From VXMT01 sp965204835 (GTDB lineage Bacteria; Chloroflexota; Dehalococcoidia; UBA2979), in the NCBI GenBank assembly GCA_965204835.1, contig OZ242017.1:1488001-1552000 (forward strand): DNA of 64,000 nucleotides, read 5' to 3'. The position numbers and the translations under genes were made by a program. Shown one piece after another: positions 15,414 through 22,395 of this stretch. Under the pieces are notes generated by a model. That model did not search any database and had not been told where the DNA came from. It saw only the letters and a program-made list of their open reading frames with translations. The number at the start of each line of letters is the position of its first letter. The first letter of the stretch is position 1.

Positions 15414-16625
15414 ATGGACCCCGAACTGATCCGGCGGCTCTCCATCCCGGCCGACACAAAGGTCGTGCTGTGCGTCCTCGACGGCCTCGGCGGGCTGCCC
15501 GGCTCGCGCGGCCGCACCGAGCTCGAAGCCGCCGACTGCCTGCACCTCGACCGGCTCGCCGAGGAGGGGATGATCGGGCAGACGCTCCCCGTCGGGCACG
15601 GGATCACACCCGGCTCCGGTCCGGGCCACCTCGGGCTCTTCGGCTACGACCCACTTGAGGTCGAGGTCGGCCGAGGGGTCCTCGAGGCGACCGGCATCGA
15701 CTTCGAACTCGGCCCGCGTGACCTGGCGGCGCGTGGCAACCTCTGCACCGTCGACGACGACGGCAACATCACCGACCGCCGCGCCGGACGCCTGGCGACC
15801 GAGATCACGGCCGGGATCGCCGAGCGCCTCTCCGGCATCGAGCTACCCGGCTACGAGGCGCTCGTGCGCGAGGTGCGCGAGCACCGCTTCGTGCTCGTGC
15901 TGCGCCCGCTCGACGGCAGTGCGCCGCTCAGCGACGCGCTCTCGGAGACCGACCCGCAGCGCGAGGGCGCCCCGGCGCTGACGGCGGAGGCGCTCGCGCC
16001 CGAGGCGGCCGACGCAGTGCGGGTCGTCAACCGGTTCGCGAGCGAGGCGCGTGCGCGCATCGCCGACCGCGAGACGGCGAACCAGGTCCTGCTGCGCGGC
16101 TGGTCGCGGCTGCCGGACCTGCCGCAACTGCCCGAGCTCTGGAAACTGCGCGCCGCCGCCGTCGCGACGTACCCGATGTATCGGGGCCTCGCGCGCCTCG
16201 TCGGCATGGACGTGCTCGACGCCGGCGACTCCCTCGCCACGCAGATCGCGACCGTGCGTGAGCACTGGGACGACTACGACTTCTTCTTCGTCCACTACAA
16301 GCCCACCGACGCCGCCGGCGAGGACGGCGACTTCGCGCGCAAGCAGCAGGCGATCGCGGCGTTCGACGAGTGCATGCCGGAGCTGCTCGCCCTCGACCCC
16401 AACGTCGTCGTGGTCACGGGCGACCACTCGACGCCCGCGGGGATGGCGGCGCACTCCTGGCACCCCGTGCCGGCGCTGGTCTGGGGCGACTACGTCCGCC
16501 CCGACGACTCGCACCGCTTCGGTGAGCGCGAGGCCGCACGAGGGGGGCTCGGCACCATCCCCGCGAAGGAGCTGCTGCCCATCGCGTTCGCACACGCCGG
16601 CCGGCTGACGAAGTTCGGCGCCTGA
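15414..16625 (+). CDS. apgM: 2,3-bisphosphoglycerate-independent phosphoglycerate mutase, archaeal type
   Basis: This 403-residue protein belongs to the alkaline-phosphatase superfamily and interconverts 3- and 2-phosphoglycerate. It begins VVLCVLDGLGGLP with the metal-binding Asp, then GHGITPGSGPGHLGLFGYDP (the Ser nucleophile region), and has VHYKPTDAAGEDGDF near 300 and VVTGDHSTPAGMAAHSWHP near 340, carrying the metal-binding Asp and His residues. It is the shorter ApgM form typical of archaea, not the 510-residue GpmI. Its stop overlaps the tpiA start by one base (TGATG). Confidence 0.92.
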   Translation: MDPELIRRLSIPADTKVVLCVLDGLGGLPGSRGRTELEAADCLHLDRLAEEGMIGQTLPVGHGITPGSGPGHLGLFGYDPLEVEVGRGVLEATGIDFELGPRDLAARGNLCTVDDDGNITDRRAGRLATEITAGIAERLSGIELPGYEALVREVREHRFVLVLRPLDGSAPLSDALSETDPQREGAPALTAEALAPEAADAVRVVNRFASEARARIADRETANQVLLRGWSRLPDLPQLPELWKLRAAAVATYPMYRGLARLVGMDVLDAGDSLATQIATVREHWDDYDFFFVHYKPTDAAGEDGDFARKQQAIAAFDECMPELLALDPNVVVVTGDHSTPAGMAAHSWHPVPALVWGDYVRPDDSHRFGEREAARGGLGTIPAKELLPIAFAHAGRLTKFGA

Positions 16626-17404
16626 TGGCATCCACGCGCACGCCCATCGTCGGCGGGAACTGGAAGATGCACCTCGACCGCGCGGGCGCGCGCGACCTGC
16701 TCCGCGCGCTGCGCGCGCAGCTCGACGGCGTCGAAGGCGTCGAGGTCGTGATCTGCCCGCCCGCCCCCTGGCTCGGCGACGCCGCCGACGCGCTCGACGG
16801 CACCTCGATGCACGTGGGCGTGCAGAACGCGTACTGGCTGCCCAGCGGCGCCTACACCGGCGAGGTCGGCGCTGCGATGCTGATCGGCACGACCCGGTAC
16901 GTCCTCGTGGGACACTCCGAGCGCCGCCACGTCTTCGGCGAGACGAACGAGGAGACGGGCCGCAAGCTGGCGGCGGTGCTGGAGCTCGGCCTCGCCCCGA
17001 TCCTCGCCGTCGGCGAGCTGCAGGCGGAGCGCGAGGCAGGGACCACGCGCGAGGTGCTGCGCGCGCAGCTCGACGCCGCGTTCACTGACGTCGACCGGCT
17101 GCCCGAGGGCTTCGTCGTTGCGTACGAGCCGGTGTGGGCGATCGGCACCGGGCTCACGGCGACGCCGGAGATCGCACAGTCCACCATCGCCGACGTGCGC
17201 GCGATGCTCGCGGACCGCTTCGGCGAGACCACGGCCGAGGCGTGTCGCATCCAGTACGGCGGCTCGGTCAACGCCGGCAACGTCGCCGACCTCGCGGCGC
17301 AGCCGGACATCGACGGTGCGCTCGTCGGCGGCGCATCGCTCGACGCCGAGGCGTTCGCGACGATCTGCCGCGCCGTCGCCGCCGCTGCGGAGGGCGTGAG
17401 CTGA
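16625..17404 (+). CDS. tpiA: triose-phosphate isomerase
   Basis: TpiA interconverts dihydroxyacetone phosphate and glyceraldehyde 3-phosphate. The 259-residue barrel shows VGGNWKMH near residue 9 (catalytic Lys), VGHSERRHVFGE near 97 (catalytic His), YEPVWAIGTG near 165 (catalytic Glu) and QYGGSVNAGN near 210 (phosphate site). All catalytic residues are intact. The gene is tightly packed between apgM and miaA, and its last codons contain the ribosome-binding site for miaA. Confidence 0.96.
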   Translation: MASTRTPIVGGNWKMHLDRAGARDLLRALRAQLDGVEGVEVVICPPAPWLGDAADALDGTSMHVGVQNAYWLPSGAYTGEVGAAMLIGTTRYVLVGHSERRHVFGETNEETGRKLAAVLELGLAPILAVGELQAEREAGTTREVLRAQLDAAFTDVDRLPEGFVVAYEPVWAIGTGLTATPEIAQSTIADVRAMLADRFGETTAEACRIQYGGSVNAGNVADLAAQPDIDGALVGGASLDAEAFATICRAVAAAAEGVS

Positions 17405-18321
17405 GCGGCCCGGGAGTCGTCGCGCTGGTGGGGCCGACCGCCTCGGGCAAGACTGCCGCGGCTATCGCGGTTGCCGAGCGGCTATCTGTCGAGGTCGTCT
17501 CGGCCGACTCGCGCCAGATCCGGCGCGGCATGCGTATCGGCACCGCTGCCCCCACCGACGAGGAGCTTGCCGCCGTCCCGCACCACCTCGTGGGCATCGT
17601 GGAGCCCAACGCACCGTGGACGCTCGCCGACTTCCTCGAACGCGCCCACGAGGCCGTCGACGCGATCCACAGGCGTGGACGGCTGCCGCTGCTCGCCGGT
17701 GGCGCGGGGCAGTACGTGTGGGCGCTGCTCGAAGGCTGGCAGCCGCCGGCGGTCCCGCCGAACTGGGAGCTCCGGGCGACCCTCGGACGCGAGGCGCGCG
17801 AACACGGCGTCGAGGCAGTCCACGCGCGCCTCGCCGCGCTCGACCCGGCCTCCGCCGAGCGCATCGGCACGACGAACGAGCGGCGGCTGATCCGCGCCCT
17901 CGAGATCGTCGAAGCCACCGGGGAGCCGATCGCGCCGCTGCCGCGCGTGCCGCCGCCGTGGCCGTGGCGCGTCATCGGCCTGCAGTGGTCGCGGTCGGCG
18001 CTGAGCCGCCGCGCCGACCGCCGCGCCGAGGCGATGTACGAGGCAGGACTCGTCGACGAGACGCGCGAGGTGGTCGCCCGCTGCGGCGAGGACTTCGAGG
18101 CGCTGCGCTCGATCGGCTACGCGGAGGCGCTGGGCGTGCTGCGCGGCCAGTGGGGCGAGCGCGAAGCCATCGCCCGCACCCAGGCGGCCACCCGCCGCCT
18201 CATCCGCCGCCAGAACGCCTGGTTCCGCCCCGTCGACCCCCGGATCGAGTGGGTGGCGGGGGCGGATGTCGAGGGCGTGGTGGGGGCGGTGGAGGCTGCT
18301 GCGCGGGAGCTACGGCAGTAG
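17401..18321 (+). CDS. miaA: tRNA dimethylallyltransferase, probable CTG start
   Basis: MiaA adds a dimethylallyl group to A37 of tRNAs reading U-initial codons. The P-loop VGPTASGKT is preceded by strand GPGVVAL; VSADSRQI (near 36), HHLVGIVEP and RRLIRALEI are further family motifs. The frame has no ATG, GTG or TTG before the P-loop that would keep the first strand: GTG 17428 would remove it. CTG 17401 overlaps the tpiA stop (CTGA) and lies 6 nt after GGAGGG, so I take it as the start, giving a 306-residue protein. The C-terminal part has the usual RRLIRRQNAWFR. Confidence 0.88.
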   Translation: MSGPGVVALVGPTASGKTAAAIAVAERLSVEVVSADSRQIRRGMRIGTAAPTDEELAAVPHHLVGIVEPNAPWTLADFLERAHEAVDAIHRRGRLPLLAGGAGQYVWALLEGWQPPAVPPNWELRATLGREAREHGVEAVHARLAALDPASAERIGTTNERRLIRALEIVEATGEPIAPLPRVPPPWPWRVIGLQWSRSALSRRADRRAEAMYEAGLVDETREVVARCGEDFEALRSIGYAEALGVLRGQWGEREAIARTQAATRRLIRRQNAWFRPVDPRIEWVAGADVEGVVGAVEAAARELRQ

Positions 18322-18325
18322 CCGG

Positions 18326-18622
18326 TCAGGGTGCCGGGGCGGGCTCGTTGAGCGGGTGGAAGACCTCGTAACCCTCGACGCGCAGCTTCGAGGGCCCGTG
18401 GGCGACCAGCGCATCGCGGATGCGGTCGGCTTCGGGGAGCCCGACCAGGCTCACGCCACCCGGCAACCCGATGAGCTCGACCCCGATCAGCCGGCCCTCG
18501 CTGTCGTAGTCGAGGTTCCGCCAGTCACCGAACTCGCGGCACGTCGCGATCTTCGCCTGCAGGAAGCGCAGGTAGAGGATGTCGCCGACACCGTTCACGC
18601 GAACCTCGATAGCGTCAGACAT
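18326..18622 (-). CDS. DUF2283-family protein, putative antitoxin
   Basis: A 98-residue protein with a beta-rich pattern: IEVRVNGVGDILYLRFL, then YDSEGRLIGVELIGLPGG, which is the DUF2283 signature. Small DUF2283 proteins often sit directly beside DUF4258 genes, and the pair is thought to be a toxin-antitoxin-like module; that is inference, not proven here. The start is ATG 18622, 23 nt after the DUF4258 stop. The longer frame (from 18661) overlaps that gene and is rejected. Confidence 0.6.
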   Translation of the reverse strand: MSDAIEVRVNGVGDILYLRFLQAKIATCREFGDWRNLDYDSEGRLIGVELIGLPGGVSLVGLPEADRIRDALVAHGPSKLRVEGYEVFHPLNEPAPAP

Positions 18623-18645
18623 CTCGTCGGTCCTCGGCTCTGTGC

Positions 18646-18906
18646 CTATTCGCCGTGCCACGCCACTGTCGCGACGACCATCGGTTCTGACCCGATGCGG
18701 ACGTAGACCTTGCAGCGACGCCCCGCGATCGTTCGCAAGTAAATGTTACACGGGTCGGTGGGTGGGCGGTCGCGGGCGGGACGTATCTGATCCGGCGCCT
18801 CGAGCGTGGCGCGCACGTTGTCCGCCGTGACGCCGATCTCGCCCATGCGGTCGAGCGCGTGTGGCTCGTACTCGATGAGGCTGCCGGGCTGAAGCACTGG
18901 CTCCAC
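18646..18906 (-). CDS. DUF4258-family protein, putative toxin partner
   Basis: An 86-residue protein containing YEPHALDRMGEIGVTADNV, followed by strands CNIYLRTIAGRRCKVYVRI and PMVVATVAWHGE. This is the DUF4258 pattern (a His-x-x-x-R-M segment and a beta sheet), distantly like RelE/BrnT-type RNases. GTG 18906 follows GGAG by 6 nt. It would be transcribed with the downstream DUF2283 gene. Activity as a toxin is inferred from this pairing. Confidence 0.6.
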   Translation of the reverse strand: MEPVLQPGSLIEYEPHALDRMGEIGVTADNVRATLEAPDQIRPARDRPPTDPCNIYLRTIAGRRCKVYVRIGSEPMVVATVAWHGE

Positions 18907-19020
18907 GGTCCACTCCGGGCACGACGCGCTGAGGCATCGAACTCACGGTGGGAGCCGTGGGCGCGAAGATAGCGCGGCCCTCGGCGAGGAGCCAGCGGCA
19001 CGAGCCCAGCCGTCGGCCGG

Positions 19021-19050
19021 TTGAGGCTGCCGCCAGCGCGCACGTACGAT
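19021..19050 (+). promoter_or_regulatory. predicted promoter of dapF
   Basis: TTGAGG at 19021-19026 is separated by 18 nt from TACGAT at 19045-19050. The -10 ends 7 nt before ATG 19058, so the message would be leaderless and the ATG at 19049, inside the -10 box, would not be used. Confidence 0.55.
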
Positions 19051-19057
19051 GATCGGC

Positions 19058-19933
19058 ATGAGCGCGTGGGGCTTCTGGAAGATGCACGGCGCCGGCAATG
19101 ACTTCGTCGTCACCGCCGGCGACGACCCCGCGCACCTCGCACGCTCCGACGAGGACTGGAGCGCGCTCGCCGAGCGCGTCTGCGACCGGCACTTCGGGGT
19201 GGGGGCCGACGGCCTCATCGCCGTCCTGACGTCCGAGGTCGCCGACCGGCGGATGCGCATGTTCAATCCCGACGGCTCCGAGTCCGAGATGTGCGGCAAC
19301 GGCATCCGCTGCCTGGTCAAGTTCGTGCTTGACCAGGACGAGGCGCTGCGCGCACGCGGCACGATGAGCGTCGATACGCTCGCGGGCGTGCTCAACGCCG
19401 TGGCGACCCCGGGCGAGGACGGCACGGTGGAGCGCGTGCGCGTGAGCATGGGCGAGCCGCACTTTGCGCCCGAGGACGTCGGCGCGCTCGTGGAGCAGGC
19501 GCCGCCGGTGCTCGGCCTGCCGCTGGAGGCGGCCGGCGCCGAGCAGGCCGTCACGCTCGTCTCGATGGGCAACCCGCACGCCGTCACGTTCATCGAGGGC
19601 CCCGTAGATGCGTTCGAGCTCGAACGCATCGGGCCAGCGATGGAGCACCACCCGGTGTTCGCGAACCGCACCAACTTCGAGGTCGTGCGCGTGCGCGGCC
19701 GCGACGCCATCGAGATGCGGGTGTGGGAGCGCGGCGCGGGCGAGACGCTCGCGTGCGGCTCCGGCGCCTGCGCCGCGGCGGTCGCCTCGCGGCTGCACGG
19801 CTTCGTCGACGACCGCGTGGACGTCCACCTGCCGGGCGGCACGCTCGGCATCGGGTGGGACGGGGCCGGCGAGGTCTCGCTCGAAGGGCCGGCGACGCTC
19901 GTATTCACGTCGACGTGGGAGGATCCCGCGTGA
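19058..19933 (+). CDS. dapF: diaminopimelate epimerase
   Basis: DapF interconverts LL- and meso-diaminopimelate for lysine and peptidoglycan synthesis. The 291-residue protein starts MSAWGFWKMHGAGNDFVV, exactly the normal N-terminus. The two active-site cysteines are in EMCGNGIRC (near 77) and LACGSGACAAA (near 231). The ATG at 19049 would add three residues but lies within the -10 box. It stands near dapL, so the window has two steps of the aminotransferase variant of the pathway. Confidence 0.95.
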   Translation: MSAWGFWKMHGAGNDFVVTAGDDPAHLARSDEDWSALAERVCDRHFGVGADGLIAVLTSEVADRRMRMFNPDGSESEMCGNGIRCLVKFVLDQDEALRARGTMSVDTLAGVLNAVATPGEDGTVERVRVSMGEPHFAPEDVGALVEQAPPVLGLPLEAAGAEQAVTLVSMGNPHAVTFIEGPVDAFELERIGPAMEHHPVFANRTNFEVVRVRGRDAIEMRVWERGAGETLACGSGACAAAVASRLHGFVDDRVDVHLPGGTLGIGWDGAGEVSLEGPATLVFTSTWEDPA

Positions 19934-19997
19934 CCTCGACGCATAACGGCAGCGCCGGGCCGCTGCCGGAGCCCGCACCCCGGCCGGAGGTGGCCAG

Positions 19998-20876
19998 ATG
20001 ACGCAACCGAGGACGCTCGACGACGCGCTGCAGACGCGCAACATCCCTCGCACCATCGACGCGTGGGAGGAGTTGCTGGACGCCGAAGGCACCCACGCGG
20101 TCGAGACCGACGTGGGCGAGATGGCGTTCGTCGAGGTGGATGGACAGATCCACCTCCACTACGCCTTCGACACCCTCGAGGCGATGAAGCTGGTGTGGCA
20201 CTCGATGTTCGACGTGCTCCGCCCGCGCATCCTCGAGCTGGGGTACCCGTACCTGGTCATCGACCTGGTCGAGCACCCCAACCGGCGCTGGATCGAGGGT
20301 TTGCTCGACGAGAACGACTTCGAACCGCTCGGCGACTGGCTGGAGTTCACGCACAACGACATCCGCGACCTCGACCCGCCCGAGATCCCCGAGGGGCTGA
20401 CGATGCGGCGCGGCAACGAGGACGACCACGAGGCTGTGATCGCCCTCGAGGGCGCCGCCTACGGCGACTTCCGCGACGGCGCCACGGCGACGCGTTCCCG
20501 CCTCGGCGACGCGGGATGGCTCGGCGTCCTGGAGCGCGACGGCGAGCTCATCGCCTACGCGCTCAACAGCGGGGTCGACCACCGGCACGGGACGGTGCTC
20601 TCGTGCGCGGTCCAGCCGCGCGAGCAGAACCGCGGCATCGGCAAGGTGATCCTTGGCGCGGCCACGTACCAGCTCGCCAGCGCCGGGGCGCGGACTGCCT
20701 CGGTGCGCGTGTGGCCGGAGATACCGAGGGGCGCACGCATCGCGCAGGCGGTCGGCTACCGCGTCGGCCGTCGCGGTATCGAGCTGCGGCGTGACAGCGA
20801 CGAGGAGATCCTCGAGCAGCGCCGCGACGACCAGCGCATCCGCAACATGCGCGTGCGCTTCGGCGGCTGGCGATAA
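19998..20876 (+). CDS. GNAT-family acetyltransferase with N-terminal extension
   Basis: The 292-residue protein has a C-terminal GNAT fold from about residue 135 onward; the acetyl-CoA loop is QNRGIGKVILGAATYQL near 213. The N-terminal 130 residues also look like a degenerate acetyltransferase half (VEVDGQIHLHYAFDT, then LVIDLVEHPN), so it may be a tandem GNAT. ATG 19998 follows GGAGG. It lies between dapF and dapL on the same strand, but no lysine-pathway role is known for it; substrate unknown. Confidence 0.75.
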   Translation: MTQPRTLDDALQTRNIPRTIDAWEELLDAEGTHAVETDVGEMAFVEVDGQIHLHYAFDTLEAMKLVWHSMFDVLRPRILELGYPYLVIDLVEHPNRRWIEGLLDENDFEPLGDWLEFTHNDIRDLDPPEIPEGLTMRRGNEDDHEAVIALEGAAYGDFRDGATATRSRLGDAGWLGVLERDGELIAYALNSGVDHRHGTVLSCAVQPREQNRGIGKVILGAATYQLASAGARTASVRVWPEIPRGARIAQAVGYRVGRRGIELRRDSDEEILEQRRDDQRIRNMRVRFGGWR

Positions 20877-20898
20877 CGCGACGACAGGGGAGACCGGC

Positions 20899-22068
20899 AT
20901 GAGGCTAGCGACGCGCGTCCAGCAGCTCCCCCCGTACCTCTTCGCCCGCATCTCGGAGCTGATCGCGGAGAAGCGCGCCGAGGGCGTCGACGTCATCTCG
21001 CTCGGCATCGGCGACCCGGACCTGCCGACGCCGCCGCACATCATCGAGGCGCTGCAGGAGGCCGCCGAGGACCCTGCCAACCACCGCTACCCGGAGACCG
21101 AGGGCCTCCCCGAGTTCCGCGAGGCCGTCGCGCGCTGGTACGAGCGCCGCCACGGCGTCTCGCTCGACCCGGAGACGGAGGTGGTCTCGCTCATCGGCTC
21201 CAAGGAGGGCATCGGCCACCTGCCGCTGTGCCTCATCGACCCCGGCGACCTCGCGATCAGCACCTCGCCCGGCTACCCGGTGTACGAGGTGGCGACGATG
21301 TTCGCCGGCGGCGAGACGCTCGCGCTCCCGCTGCGCGAGGAGGACGGCTGGCTGCCCCGCCTCGACGAGGTGTCCGACGACGACGCGGCCCGCGCCCAGC
21401 TGCTCTGGCTGAACTACCCCAACAACCCGACCGGCGCCATCGCCGACCACGCGTTCTTCGAGCGCGCGGTCGCGTGGGCGAAGCAGCACGACGTGGCGAT
21501 CGCGCACGACCTCGCGTACTCCGACGTGTGCTTCGACGGCTACGAGGCGCCCTCGATCCTCGAGGTCGACGGCGCGCGCGACGTGGCGATCGAGTTCAAC
21601 TCGCTGTCGAAGACCTTCAACATGACCGGTTGGCGCATTGCGATGGCCGTCGGGAACGCGGAGCTGGTCGGCGTGCTGCGGCGCGTGAAGTCCAACCTCG
21701 ACAGCGGCGTGGCGCAGGCAGTGCAGCAGATGGCGATCGCCGCGCTCGACGGGCCGCGCGACGCCATCGATGGACATAACGCCATCTACCAGGCCCGCCG
21801 CGACCGGGCCGTCGAGGTGCTTCGCGAGCTGGGCCTGCACGTCGACCCGCCCAGCGCGTCGCTGTACGTGTGGGCGCGCCTGCCCGAGAGCGAACGCTCC
21901 TCGGCGGACTACGCCGGGCGGCTGGTCGAGGAGACCGGGGTGGTGGTGACGCCGGGCGTCAGCTACGGCGACGCCGGCGAGGGCTACATCCGCATCTCGC
22001 TCACCATCGCGGACGACCGCCTCGAGGAGGCGCTGGAGCGGCTCTCCCGGTTCGCACGAGGCGGGTAG
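20899..22068 (+). CDS. dapL: LL-diaminopimelate aminotransferase
   Basis: A 389-residue fold-type I PLP aminotransferase. It has LGIGDPDLPTP near residue 35, the Asn-Pro motif LNYPNNPTGA near 173, DLAYSDVCFDG near 205, and the PLP lysine in NSLSKTFNMTGWR near 237. The sequence and the neighbouring dapF fit DapL, which makes LL-diaminopimelate directly from tetrahydrodipicolinate and is used in many Chloroflexota. A related class I aspartate or aromatic aminotransferase is the alternative. ATG 20899 follows GGGGAG. Confidence 0.85.
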   Translation: MRLATRVQQLPPYLFARISELIAEKRAEGVDVISLGIGDPDLPTPPHIIEALQEAAEDPANHRYPETEGLPEFREAVARWYERRHGVSLDPETEVVSLIGSKEGIGHLPLCLIDPGDLAISTSPGYPVYEVATMFAGGETLALPLREEDGWLPRLDEVSDDDAARAQLLWLNYPNNPTGAIADHAFFERAVAWAKQHDVAIAHDLAYSDVCFDGYEAPSILEVDGARDVAIEFNSLSKTFNMTGWRIAMAVGNAELVGVLRRVKSNLDSGVAQAVQQMAIAALDGPRDAIDGHNAIYQARRDRAVEVLRELGLHVDPPSASLYVWARLPESERSSADYAGRLVEETGVVVTPGVSYGDAGEGYIRISLTIADDRLEEALERLSRFARGG

Positions 22069-22084
22069 GGCAGAGACCAACACG

Positions 22085-22321
22085 ATGGCGACCCGCCCGG
22101 CCGAGCCGATGCCCGAGGACGTTCGCGCCGCTCTGGAAGCGCGCGGCCTGCGTGCCGACTACGACGCTCGCCCGTGGTACCAGCGCAACGACTACCTCGC
22201 GTGGCTCCGCCGCGCGAAGCGCGACGACACCCGCGAGCGCCGCCTCGCGCAGATGCTCGACGAGTTGGAGCAGGGCGGCGTCTACATGCGGATGACGCAC
22301 GCGCCGAGCCGCAAGGGGTAG
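22085..22321 (+). CDS. YdeI/OmpD-associated C-terminal-like small protein
   Basis: A 78-residue protein with PWYQRNDYLAWLRRAKR, then TRERRLAQMLDELEQGGVY. This is the C-terminal helical piece of the YdeI/OmpD-associated family, here as a stand-alone protein. The family is poorly understood. ATG 22085 is 16 nt after dapL on the same strand, so it may be cotranscribed with it. Whether it is complete or a fragment of a longer ancestor cannot be told. Confidence 0.6.
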   Translation: MATRPAEPMPEDVRAALEARGLRADYDARPWYQRNDYLAWLRRAKRDDTRERRLAQMLDELEQGGVYMRMTHAPSRKG

Positions 22322-22382
22322 GCTGGCTCCGCCGTTTCCGAAGTTCGCACTGTCCGCAGCGCCATTACAAGCGTGAGCGCGA

Positions 22383-22388
22383 TATGCT
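22383..22388 (+). promoter_or_regulatory. -10 box (TATGCT) of the addB-like gene
   Basis: TATGCT ends 7 nt before GTG 22396, with no Shine-Dalgarno between; another leaderless-type arrangement. Confidence 0.4.
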
Positions 22389-22395
22389 ATGGCGC

